A stretch of DNA of 64,000 nucleotides from Flabesymbios commensalis. Lineage: Eukaryota > Annelida > Polychaeta > Terebellida > Flabelligeridae. The DNA is taken from contig OZ024915.1 of NCBI GenBank assembly GCA_964017125.1, positions 16,236,480-16,300,479 on the forward strand. The letters are read 5' to 3'. Shown piece by piece: positions 1-11,219 of the stretch (positions are counted from its first letter, which is position 1; the number at the start of each line of letters is the position of its first letter). Position numbers and translations under genes: made by a program. Under the pieces are notes generated by a model that was not told the origin of the DNA, did no database searches, and saw only the letters and a list, made by a program, of their open reading frames with translations.

Positions 1-3000
1 TAGTATAAAACAGGATTCAAAACACTTTTACCCCAAAATCCCTTTGACTTTTTTTAGAAAACATATTCCCCAATTTCAAACAGACTATTTGTTCTCAAGG
101 TCAGATCTAGTAATTGACATCCTGCGTGCAGGGTGTACTTGTTTTCCCACTACACCCTGCCAGATATGAGCCTGTGTCTACCTATTTGGGACCCCACTCC
201 AGGAGGACACACGTGCCACTCGTGCGACACCCCCCAAGCTTAGACATCATAGCTAATCGCAACGCGCCGGCAATCAGACTGCACCTTCTGGCCTGGAAAC
301 ATCAAGCCAAGTGACAGTATACGCGAAGCGATGCGAGAACTTGGCCAACGCTGTTCCAACATTGTGATAGCGTCGATGATAATGGCCCAGCATTGAGGCA
401 GCACTGTATCCTTGCCATCTGCGAACTGTTATTTGTATAGCCTATCACACAATTATAGAGTGGGTACAGCTGGATTATACAGTCAAATATTGCCACCTCT
501 GATTACAAATTGAATAATTAGAGCCTAAAACGGGGGATTACATCAGCTAATATATCAAAAACAGTTTGAACAGTGGCTAAACTCTTATTCTTGTGATTTT
601 GTGTCGATATAATCTACTTATGAACGAAAACGCACGCAAAATATGTGGTTTCATTTTGAAAAATAATACGTAATTTCGAGATTAAATGTGCTCATATAAA
701 GTCAAGAAAATAATTCAGAACGTTATATGTGTCTCTATTTATAGTAAAATATGTATGCTATGACATACTTGAATTAGAAATGTATGGGTAACATATTTAT
801 TGCAATAAAAGCTATATTTGTTATACATGTACCACTTTCATAATTTTGGGCAGAGTTTGAAATTTAGGGGAGGGGCCGACAGTTGGGGAGTCGCGTAGAG
901 AGGGGTGCTCAAAAAGGTGGAAAAGGCCTCATCGCATTCAGGGGTAGAGTGAGAATGGTTACAACTGAAGTCTCTACAGGGTGAGTAATTGATTGATCGC
1001 CCAAAATCATATGTGGGCCACATAATCAAAGTTCTAACGCACTAGATACTGACCTCGAGATCAGTCATCGTCTGCTGCGTGTACATGTTAAATAAAAAAT
1101 TTAATAATGTGGGACATACACCTTCACCAACAAGTGGCTGATGATCGGAAGACTGTAAAAACATATAATAACTTTATCAAGTACACTATTACGCATAGCG
1201 GAAAACACGCTAAGAAGCGTAAAAAGGGCGACAGAGAGGCGATAACAGATGACTGAAAGACGTTAAACGGCGATTGAGAAAGGCAACATAAATTAGGCAT
1301 TAAAGGGTGCATGGTGGCTCTAAAGGGCAATGAAGAGGCGTTTAAAGTCACATATAGACGTAAGAGGACGATGGAAAAACTTCTACAATGTCGATAAGGA
1401 GTAATATTATTTTTAATTGTATCTATACATGAGGTAAGGCATATATATAATTACATCAAGCTAGTCATATCAAGCTAGGACATATCCACATACATAGGAC
1501 AGAATAATATCATCGAAATCGGTTTTAGATATTACAATTTGAGTTTTCCCCGCAAAATAGGGGTAAATTACAAAGAGAAGTGCAGAGAGAATACAATTTT
1601 TGACCAGACCGAGGAAAGAATATTTAAAGTTTACAGTCGGTTGTTAAAAATATAACAATATGTGTATCATTTATTAGTTTTGTTGTTTTTGTGCAGAATT
1701 TGACGATAAATATGATCTCGGCCTTTGATCTTTACCCCAAATCGTGTTGTATCTTTGCCTATTATATACATAAATACATAAAAATAGACACCAACATTAT
1801 CAAATATGCCAAAGTGTTCCAGAGATGTTTTAATTTGTAATTCCCACAGTTCGATTTGTGCTAAATTAATATGAACTGAACTAAACCAGATCAAAAATTG
1901 GCCTAGTGAGTGATCGCCCCAGACTTAAAATTCAGGAGCACTGGTTTCGTATGCTCTGGAGTATACTAGAAAATGATATAAGGTCGACAAAGGTATACAC
2001 GTTTGCAGGTAAACATGATAAAAAATAGTACTCAGAAATGAAATAACATCAATCATTTTTAGGTCTCAGTTAAATTTTAGTTGAGAACCTATTGTTGTCA
2101 TACATTGCTCACATCCGCTCGCTCCTCTGACCACCACTGTTAAGATTTATCGCTAACAACTGTTTTGGATTATTGTAAACATTGACCGTAAAATAGCGGC
2201 CATATCTATTCATTATGATCGTCAAGATCATTTTAAAGCCGCTTTTTCTAAAATTCTGGGATTCAATTAGTCTATGATTAGTGTGACCAAAATGTGAAGA
2301 ACGTTAAGATGTGGCAGCTTTGTGTCAAATTGGATGCAATAACATTTTTCTGGTCGACATTCCTGTAATTTAAAATGAATGGTCCTGACTCCTGGGTAGC
2401 TATAATGTTATTTTTTACGATTTTTCCCAAAATTATTTAGAAATCGTTATGCTAATTTTTTGGCTTAATCTGTGTCGCTATGTACTATACAATTCACCGT
2501 TTTGAATAACCTGGTAAAAGAAATATGTATAATGCTGCATAAAAAGGTAAGATAATTTCTATTTTCAGCGACTTGTGATATAAAACATGACATAGCAATA
2601 ACATCTAAAACAGGCAGTTTGGCTGACTCGGTTCTGCAGATATTATATGAAGGTTATATATAACGCACGTTTTGAAAAAAGACGAGCGTGTATTAAGTCC
2701 ATCGAATACTAATTTTGATTGAGTTTCCAGTTGTCCTTTCTATGACTTCAATGATTTCTTTCGATCCGCATTTTTTATCATGTAAACAATGTACTCAACA
2801 TTTTGTAGCACTCTAAAATTTCTACCTTATGCATGTATTTCGCAGATAGCCTGTATTTGTTTCAACATAAATAACCGTCAGCCGAAATAGGTCACAGTAG
2901 TCATTTTTTTTATTGAAAAACCGCGATTTTCACGCATATGCTAATATTAGTAGATATTTGGATTTTTATAAGAAACAAATAGAAATGTCTTCTCTATAAT

Positions 3001-3060
3001 AGATTTGGCTATGTAATGTATATATTTGTAATCAGCTTTAAATTTCAGACAATTCGAGCT
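1..3060. other. Unassigned AT-rich DNA, no supported gene
   Basis: No ORF here looks like a known protein. The stretch around 114-310 is GC-richer than its surroundings and has an open frame of 66 codons on the plus strand, which I do not recognise. Around 340-415 lies a decayed relative of the CCAAC/TTGG hairpin repeats that are common after 44 kb. The rest is AT-rich with no repeats I can assign. Confidence 0.6.
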
Positions 3061-3126
3061 TACATATAATATATAGTATATATAATAATAATATATAATA
3101 ATAATATAATATAATATATAATATAG
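3057..3126. repeat. AT microsatellite at LINE 3' end
   Basis: This is a run of tata, ataata and taata units. It directly abuts the 3' end of the minus-strand LINE fragment, as expected for LINE families whose 3' termini are short simple repeats. Confidence 0.85.
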
Positions 3127-4025
3127 TGACTTTTATAGCGCCATTATCTCTCAACAATATTAAGACTCAATGGCGCTGTGGACTAAAATCAGTATTCAAT
3201 GGGGAGGTCCATAGTCGGAAAAGGAATTCATCATGTGACGGTCGGTGTATGCTCAGATTAAGGTGGTATGTCTAATGTAAAAAGGTGTGTTTTTAATTTT
3301 TTCCGAAAGATAGTGACTGATTTTGCTTCACGTATTTCAAGAGGTAATTTATTCCACAAGCGCGGTGCAACAACCACGAACGATGAATGGCCGTAATTTA
3401 TTTTTGACCGCGGTCCAGGATGTATTAACTTCGTACTTTCGGATCTCAGTGTATGCTGGTGTTTCTCGAAATGTAATAAATCACTGAGATATGAGGAAGT
3501 ACCCATGAATAGTGCTTTATATGTCAGAAGGTTCAGTTTAAATTGTATTCGTGATTTAATAGGTAACCAATGCAGTGATTTGAGCAGGGGCCTAGACTCT
3601 GAAAGCCTACTTGACCTGGTCACTACTCAGGCAAGGCAATTCTGTACACGCTGCAAGCTTGTTTTATATTTTTCGGAACAACCGAACAGCAACGAATTAC
3701 AGTAGTCAAGGCGACTGCTCACTAGAGCATCGGCTAGAGAAATTGCAGTAGCTTTATTCAAATGAATTCGAATGCGTCTAAGATCTCGAATATGGTAGAA
3801 AGCTGATCTACAAATATTCGAGACATGTTTCTTGAATGAAAAAGCTGGATCAAAAGCCACACCTAGGTTTCATATGGAGTCTATTTCGGCAAAATTTTGG
3901 TTCAGAAGTTCAACTGGGAAAATATGAGCAATTTTTTTACGTTGAGTTAGATTACCAATGATCATGAACTCTGTCTTACTAGGATTAAGTTTCAGCATGT
4001 TTTGATTCATCCAAACATATGACAG
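3127..4025 (-). mobile_element. 5'-truncated CR1/L2-like LINE (C-terminal reverse transcriptase)
   Basis: Read on the minus strand, one frame encodes the end of a non-LTR retrotransposon reverse transcriptase. Recognisable blocks in order are NPSKTEFMIIG (about 3,961-4,000), NLGVAFDPAFSFKKHV, SSRLDYCNSLLFG, LHWLPIKSRIQFKLNLLTYK and APRLWNKLPLEIR. These are typical of the thumb and C-terminal region of CR1/L2/Rex1-type elements. The catalytic palm is missing, so this is a 5'-truncated dead copy. Two in-frame TGA codons interrupt the frame (3,870-3,872 and 3,627-3,629, plus-strand coordinates). The clade is inferred from memory of the motifs, not from an alignment. Confidence 0.85.
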
Positions 4026-4092
4026 TTATATACATCAAAGTTCTAATTTTAATGATTTTTGTGACCTTTGACCCCATATATTTGTAATATGA

Positions 4093-4160
4093 TTTTTTTG
4101 GCAATGTGATGTATATATTAGTACCGTATTTAATTTCTGACAATTTGAGTATAAATATGA
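4093..4160. repeat. Diverged duplicate of the sequence at 3,003-3,066
   Basis: Both segments share ggc-atgt-atgtatatat followed by a related A/T run and gacaatt-gag. The two copies flank the LINE fragment. They are too diverged and too long for an ordinary target-site duplication, so this is more likely an older local duplication. Confidence 0.45.
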
Positions 4161-4350
4161 CTATATAACAAATATTTATTTATTTTATTGCCTTTTAAGA
4201 TTTTTCGCTACATCTTGAGGTCAATTGACCATCTGCCGTTTCTAATGACCAGACAGTATAACCAAATTTTGAGTTGAGGACTTGCCATATGGGAAAAAAG
4301 ATAACGTTTAACACTGTTACGTACACAACGTGATTTTTAGGCAAAATAAA

Positions 4351-4680
4351 CTAGAACTCGTTTTTCCCTGCTCCTTCTTTCTCATTATCACTGGAAGAAA
4401 TGAGGACAATAGTGGAGGATTGTAAACGTATTTTTTCTTTCAATAAATTTTTTATCAGTTCTCTATGATGTGTATAATTCCTGGCACATTTCTTGTACCG
4501 GGTATCTATTTTAAAATACCTTTTGTCTTTGGTTTTCTCCACTCCGTTCTCATTTTCGGCGCTGTTATCTAAACCCGCATTAGCAACCTCAGCCTTGTGT
4601 GTAGAAGTGATTGTATATATGCCTTCGTTTTTACCTCCTTTTTTGTTCTTGAGGACATATTCTTTATTTGAAAAATGCAT
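4351..4680 (-). CDS. Hypothetical 109-codon ORF
   Basis: An open frame begins MHFSNKEYVLKNKKGG and is lysine-, glutamate- and asparagine-rich, ending in SSSDNEKEGAGKNEF. No domain, signal peptide or membrane segment is visible and I do not recognise it. Its length is notable for AT-rich DNA and the composition is protein-like, so it could be an exon or a piece of a transposon ORF. No clear promoter or splice signal supports it. Confidence 0.2.
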   Translation of the reverse strand: MHFSNKEYVLKNKKGGKNEGIYTITSTHKAEVANAGLDNSAENENGVEKTKDKRYFKIDTRYKKCARNYTHHRELIKNLLKEKIRLQSSTIVLISSSDNEKEGAGKNEF

Positions 4681-4949
4681 TGTAGAATAACCTCACATAG
4701 GCTAACCTACTCTACTTCTACTTCTACTTGTGACAAATAGACCAGTATGAACCTAATTGAAGGATGGTGATCTATCATCATGTCTAAATAGGTCTATATC
4801 AACTTTATGGGTGCTACACATGCAACGACAACTACACATGTACCGACCTGTAACCCCCCTCCTCCGGGTATTTTGCATACGTTTTAAGGTCTTTGAATAT
4901 GGACCTATTATAACTAGTCGAGAAGCTTATTAGTTCCCGTGGGAATTGT

Positions 4950-4992
4950 AGCAATGTATGTGTCTATGTGTGTGTGTGTGTGGGGGGGGGGG
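4950..4992. repeat. TG microsatellite followed by poly-G
   Basis: A (TG)n run passes directly into a run of about ten G. Confidence 0.9.
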
Positions 4993-5923
4993 TATAGAAG
5001 AAAACTAACATTTTGCTTGGCTGATTTTGGGAATGAGCATTAAAAGAATATAAAGAGGATATTTTTACACATATTTGCAACAGTAATGCTATCATATTAT
5101 ACAAAAAATAAAATACAAATATTGCAGTGGTTATCACCTTGTTAATTTATAAACACTACTGATCAATGAAATATTGAATGGGACAAAATGGTGGAGCTGC
5201 TAGTTTTGTTAGTTTGCTTGACACAAAAAGTGGTAGAGGTGTTAGGGGAATATCTCTAGAACATTGTTACGGTGGATGTAGAAGTTTCTAGAGGCAGAAA
5301 AGTACTTAGAATGAGTGATGTTCAGGGGTACCCTTGCGCCCCAGAGACTGTACATTTTTTAACAAAAAAAATAATTTAAAATTCAAACCACAATTAACAA
5401 TTTTTAAAAATCCTATTGATCTTTCATTAAAGATAGGATGACAAATTATTATTTTGATTTTTTTACAGAACGTAAGTCAACCCTTAGAGCGCTGAAATTC
5501 AATAATAAAATAAAACTTAACACAGTTTATATTATGTAACGTTTCCGTTTCCTGCTATAACGTTACATTTTTATGCAGAACAATCTCAAGTCACATGTCA
5601 CTATTGTTATGTCCCGCAAAACCAAAAGTTAACAAATATGTGTAGCTTACCCGAGAATTAAACCTGGACTCGAAAACAGGAAGTAATCTGGTTAAAACAA
5701 TTATAAGATATTATCAAATGATTTCACAAGAACGCAACATCAGATCAGTGGACAAACCAACAAAGAAACATAAATAATTGCATGTGTAAGTTTATACAGT
5801 GATTACACAGATATAAAACAAAGAATATTGTCAGTTAATACAAACATTACTTATATGTACGGCGCGAACATGAAAGCTTTCATATTAATCAATTAGAGCT
5901 CACGTTTAAATGTCAATGTAGAC

Positions 5924-5987
5924 ATGGTAGATGTGATGAATGAAGACGCGAAATTAGCACAGGCAGTTGGAGAAACAAAGTCACTAG
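5924..5987 (+). other. Exon-like segment with a strong 5' splice donor
   Basis: An ATG at 5,924 opens a frame reading MVDVMNEDAKLAQAVGETKS, followed at 5,988 by GTGAGA, a good animal donor site. The composition is coding-like compared with its AT-rich surroundings. No downstream acceptor or homologous protein can be confirmed, so this is only a candidate first exon. Confidence 0.2.
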
Positions 5988-6384
5988 GTGAGAGATAATG
6001 ATGACGAACCAGGATGCCGAGGTGAACATATTTCAGAATGTTCCTTTACTTGTTAGGCCTAACACAGTTCTGTTTTACCTTAATGTCCCTTTGGTTTCAA
6101 ACCACGTTCACTCACTGGCGATGCTCGTCCATTTCATCTCACTATGGTGTTCATGTCGATGTTCATGTCAGGAACTCACTGATGACATTTAATAAATTTG
6201 AAACGTTACTTTTCTAAGTACACAGACTGCCGTCGTCACCAACGTCCGTGTTCAGCTAGGAGCCATCTCAAAGTGAACGAGAAACCTGTTACTCTGTCTT
6301 TCAAACTATTCAGTTCTGTTCATGCTGGTGGCCGTATTTTGTAAAAAGTCGTATCTCTGCGTGAACACATTGTGAACACCAGCC

Positions 6385-6519
6385 ATGAACAATAGCATCA
6401 GCACGGGCACACTCAGCGAGGCTCTCGATGAGTGGGTTAGTGTTGAGAGGCTCATGAGGAGTGGGCCACAAAGAATCCGGTTCATAACACTATGTTATCC
6501 ATATCATCACATGATCTGA
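6385..6519 (+). CDS. Short hypothetical ORF (44 codons)
   Basis: The ATG at 6,385 opens a frame beginning MNNSISTGTLSEALDEWVS and ending at TGA 6,517-6,519. The first 30 residues look like an amphipathic protein segment and the DNA is GC-richer than its neighbours. I do not recognise it. It may be an exon fragment or chance. Confidence 0.15.
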   Translation: MNNSISTGTLSEALDEWVSVERLMRSGPQRIRFITLCYPYHHMI

Positions 6520-6954
6520 CTTGGGTATTACCACATATCAGAACGGATGTTGCTCTCGGATTTTATTATTTGGCTTTTTAGGGCCGGTTAGGGACGTTTC
6601 TGTCGCCTTCGTTATCAGACGAGGTGGGGCCTTACGGAGGAGTTCAGAGAGTGAATTAAAATAAGCTGTCATGTTTTTGTTTGAGGGCCATGTCCTGTGT
6701 GAATGGCACAAATAACTATTATCCGTCATTATTACTGTAATTACGTTGTAAAGTTTGCACCACTAGTCAATATCAGGGAATCTTTGAGCTCATACCGACT
6801 GTGCTTGCATGGTCACATGACTCGGAGCTACCTGTTTCGCGGATTGCCACATTGATTGTTCTTGCATGATATAATATTCGATTTTTAAAATACCACAAAA
6901 TTGTCAACATTGTCTTAATACATTTTCCAGTTACTCTAGCATAATTATGCACTT

Positions 6955-7080
6955 GTATATATTTTAGGTTTCTACACTTTCCAGAGTGTCTTTTTTGATA
7001 CTATATATAATTAGCATGTTATGTATATGCATAGTAGCTATTTTATCTCTGGTTTTGGTGCGGAAAACAATATGGTAGAC
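6955..7080 (+). repeat. Dispersed repeat, copy 1 (inverted partner at 25,560-25,685)
   Basis: Shared words include tttctac-ctttccagagt, gtagctattttatct and ggttttggtgcgg. The second copy lies on the opposite strand 18.5 kb away. The family is unknown; no coding capacity is seen. Confidence 0.7.
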
Positions 7081-7304
7081 CCCTTTGCCTTTTAATTTTA
7101 TTTAAACTAGTAATTTGTCATTTGTATTATCGAAATACCCGGTGTTTATTATGGCAATGCCCCTTAAAATGATTTTAGTTATGTATGTCATACCATGTAT
7201 ATTGTCATATGATTTTTTACAAGTTAACAATCCTGTATATACATGTACATATATCTCTCTCATTTCTATGACAAATAAGTCTGTAATGACTTTCTTTCAA
7301 TACA

Positions 7305-7337
7305 ATATCTGTCTGTCTGTCTGTCTGTCTGTCTGTA
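7305..7337. repeat. (CTGT)n microsatellite
   Basis: About seven tandem CTGT units. Confidence 0.95.
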
Positions 7338-7677
7338 CATTTGTATGATTTTGAGCACTCTATCGTGTGCTAACATCAGTTGATACATCTACCATTTGGT
7401 ACCACTATATCAAATTATAAAAAAAACCTTGTTGCATGAAATACTTATGTGGTCAAAAACCCAGATGAGGTAATCTCACTGTTTACATTTTTTCCGGCCC
7501 CTTGTAGTAACACAATCATATTTTTTATAGCTATTAGCAGTTTTAATACCAATGTTGTCACATTTTGTCAATAAATACATTCAGGACGAAACATATCTGA
7601 AGTTAGGATATTTTTGACGATATAAATCCTACCTTGGTGGTCATCAACTGCTGGGGTATTAAAATATTTTCACTGTT

Positions 7678-7818
7678 AACCAGGGGGGCATCCGGGGTTT
7701 GGGGGGCTTGCCCCCAAGATCTTTTTTGTACATTTTAGCCAATTTAGGAGACTTTTTAAATATTTGCCGAAAATAGGGGGGGGGGGGCGCCTCCTGCGCC
7801 CCCCTGGATCCGCCAATG
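7678..7818 (-). mobile_element. hAT-like DNA transposon terminal fragment
   Basis: On the minus strand the right edge reads TTGGCGGATCCAGGGGGGCG, close to the CAGTGGCGGATCC-type end seen on many hAT elements. A G-rich subterminal block and ttgccgaaaat follow, and a related block recurs at 39,310-39,440. No transposase is present. The superfamily assignment rests on terminal resemblance only. Confidence 0.45.
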
Positions 7819-8159
7819 CCATTCCATATGTAATTGTGTGGATATGTTTGTTGGATTTGCCAACATGACCTGTCACGTTGAGGGTGTATGAAGTCAAAAG
7901 TCAGGATGGGGTACTCTCGTAGCTACATTAAACAGTATCATAGTCAGGGCGTCAAACTGCGATATGTGCCTAGATAACACTTTCACTAAACATTTTTAGT
8001 ACGAGATGGAGACCAATGCCAAGATATTCTCCAGCATACCTAAAAACCCAAACCAGGTGTCTCCAAATTGAAATATAACTTTTAATGTATATTTTCAACC
8101 TTTAAAATTATCACCCATTTTTACAATAATTAGTCGGTTTATCTCAGGTTAAACAAACT

Positions 8160-9231
8160 CCAGCCCAATACAATGTTCCATAACTTTAGAATGGATACAC
8201 AGATTCATTTGAAATTTACACATCACTTTCAAAATATGTCACAAGATCACATACATGTATTATTTCATTGGTTTATACTAGATAACCTTTCGCTCACAAT
8301 ATGTCACGTTTGCCCATATCGTGCTTTTACAGTAGAAAAGATCGGTATCCCTACTCGGGAAAATCCATCAGATTAAGTATATAGGGAGAATTATTAAGGT
8401 TAATTACATTTTAAATGTCCATTGGCCACCTCCTGTAACAAGGTAAAATATACCTCTTGCGGCCTATAATCGAAATAATGAGACAAGTGAAGTTGTCGCA
8501 CTGATGTGTGAAAAGGCAGTGGTAATTGAAATACCATTACAAATAATAATACACGGGTATAAACGTTACAAACAACAAAGGGACAAATGCAATTACCCAC
8601 AACCAAATCCTTATTGAGTTATTGCAAATAACAATCTGACAAGTCCAATTGACCAGAACTAAACCTCTGACATGACTAACTTGTCACAAACCACAACGTG
8701 ACCAGCGCAGGTATAACGTTAGTGAAACACGTGAAAATAGAGGAGAGTGCTATTTCACCTTGTTGCAGGCAACCAACGGTTTATGGTTGTGCAAAATATG
8801 AAGTTGATCCATCAATGGGAAGATGCATAACCATGCTATGCCATGTTCTATTATTGCAGTTCAACAAGAATGAAAATCTAAACGACATTGTCAATGCCTC
8901 ACATGGCAAGCATCTCGGAGTTGGAATTGATCACACAATCCATATACAGCCCGAGCAACTATAAATTATGGAAAGTTTATATAATTAAAAAGGCTTGATG
9001 ACACTTCTCTGACGAGATGGTCATGTAAATTACTTTGTAATAGGCCTACAGCAAAAACAATACAATACGGCGATAAAACATAATTGTGTGCAAAAGATGA
9101 CATGGGTGTGGGGTGAATAGGTAAAAAATGTTTTCCTTCCACTGGTGCACCATTGATTGATTGCCAGGGGCGTATCCTGGAGCCTCCGTTCAACAGCGGT
9201 GCCAATGCATCAATGACCATGATTATGTGAA
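8160..9231. other. Unassigned; includes a block shared with 58,290-58,345
   Basis: Short ORFs here (for example 8,698-8,964) show no recognisable domain. Around 9,165-9,210 the words ggcgta-cctgg-, cctccg-tcaacagcgg and gccaatgca match a block near 58,290-58,345, so both are probably copies of one dispersed repeat. Confidence 0.4.
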
Positions 9232-9478
9232 TGATGAGTCACTCCTAGAGTGATTTCTTGTTCGTTGATTTCGAGCGATTCGAGCAAAATCCTCCTTAAG
9301 CCTTTTGTACTCATTGTCAGCCTCGCAGAAACAAACTTCGTTCTCCTCGCTTTCCAAGTAATAATTGTCTTTTCGGCGAGCTCCCTGACCTTCCATGCAG
9401 AGGCGTAGACACGAAACCTTCACTTTCGTGTGTTGTAGACATTTTGAAATGTTTGAAATGCACTGTCTCAAACGGTGT
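9232..9478 (-). mobile_element. Gag start fragment of a CsRn1-like LTR element
   Basis: The minus strand encodes the beginning of a Gag (MEGQGARRK then ESEENEVCF and EYKRLKEDFA) nearly identical to the start of the second-family Gag at 18,598-18,836. It abuts an LTR of type 1 on its right. It is a fossil fragment and marks the left edge of a duplicated block. Confidence 0.85.
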
Positions 9479-10484
9479 TGAAATGGTATGTCATTTTAAC
9501 ACATACCAGCTATTTCGGTGACGTGTGGTGAGTGGGTTAGACTGTACATTGCCGTCTAGACTTTATTAAAAATGTCAGTATATGTTGAATCTGTAGCAGT
9601 GTAGGTTTTTGAGATTGTCCATGCTATGTCGCATGTTGCTGAGATATTTGAATATTCTTCACTGGGATTGCATATAATTTCTTTTCACTTAATCACACAT
9701 ATATATATTTTGTGAAAACTGTAGCTCAAGATTGTATATAGAATGCCAGAAATAATTACTACATGCTATGCTAAGCTATGATAATAGTATATAGTAAATC
9801 GACTTGGGTGGAAAAAAAATGTTCACGCAAGTCGAAAAACACATGCAAATGTTGAAAGTGTTTCGCTATAGCGCAACTGTCAAATCGAATATTTCGTTAT
9901 TTATATAAGTTTGATCTACTGAAATCAACTATCCTGAGAAAATTTCGTTCTCTGTCTGATAGGGTAAATGTGACTGCAGTAAAAACAGCTACATTTGTTT
10001 TGGAAATAGTATTTTAAAACATGACTGACAGTAGTTTACGCGAACTGATGATATAATATATCATTTCACTGACGAATCATTTCTGCGGTGAACACTCCAT
10101 TTTTTTTATTTATATGGTATGTTCATCGCCGATTCATTCTTGATGACGTCCGAATCGATCGCTCGCTTCGTTTCGTTTATTGTCGTGTAATTCGGTTGTC
10201 GTCGTGGGCGAGTAGCTAAGTTAGGGAAACCAGCGTCCAATATGGCACTCACTTACCAAATACATTCATTATTAACAGCATTCCCTGAAATAAAATATTG
10301 TTATAATAATAAAATATTGACCTACGGTCCTGGAAATATGTTTTACCGACCAACTAGGACCGTTTATTCACATTTATTTTCAGGCGAACAATTTTATTTG
10401 GTCCTAATCCTATTAAAGGTTATCTGAGTCGAAGCGATATTTTTCGATAATTTTTTCTTTGTCAATTTTTTCTGAAAAATCGAA
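9479..10484 (-). repeat. LTR type 1, copy a (outer boundary uncertain)
   Basis: It begins TGAAATGGTATG on the plus strand, pairing with acatacca shortly after. It is about 98% identical to 18,837-19,832. It contains an inverted pair around a run of A (gacttgggtgg...caagtcgaaa), a TGACGTCC box at 10,144-10,151 and an AT-rich region. The outer end may lie as far right as about 11,219, where CA is followed by a pyrimidine-rich stretch that would be a polypurine tract on the minus strand. LTR identity is inferred from position next to Gag starts and from repetition. Confidence 0.65.
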
Positions 10485-11219
10485 ATCTGATGAGACTTCG
10501 TCTATTGGACTTTAAAATCGAGTCACCCAATTATGGCGAACAACGATAAAAGTGGAGTTTTCAAAAATACCCACTTCCTACTCGCCTACAGTGGCATTAA
10601 TAGGATGAAAGCATTCTAGAAACTCGTACTTGGAAAGATGAATGAGAAAAAAAAAATTGTACGGTTTTTCTTGAAAAACCTACATGTCGGCCATCTTGAA
10701 AAGGCGCCAAACACGTGGAATTCGTTCAAAAAATGTTAAAATTACGATGTTTTTTGGGCATAAAAACGTGTACTTCTCTTCTGATAACTTTTCTAGCTAG
10801 TTCTAGCTGGCATATTTAGCGTGACCTACAATTTTCACGTACCTTTGAGAAAAAAATGCTCATGATTTTTTTCGAAAAATCCCTTAAAATTTAAAAAAAA
10901 AACTATCCTTGAAAACAGAGGTTTTCATCTTGTTGCTTGGTGAAAACGCTGTTGCGATCACGATCAAACGTCAGGGGTCACCAGTATGGGAATAGCAGGA
11001 GGGTCTACCTGTAGGGTGAATGGCATTATATTTATTTGTCTAGACATAAAACATCAGCAATGTACAGTCCCGCGCACGACACGCCCCTGGGCTAACTCTA
11101 ATCTGCCAACCTGCAACACGTCTGCAGTCGTCAGGGGCTAGACTACAAGTGGCGAAAAAGGCCACGACCGCGTGGTGATTGGGTTTATGCGCACGTCACT
11201 AATATACTGAAGCGAGGCA

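Noticed and set aside
3505-3705. Plus-strand ORF over the LINE fragment
   Set aside because: It is the antisense shadow of the minus-strand reverse transcriptase.
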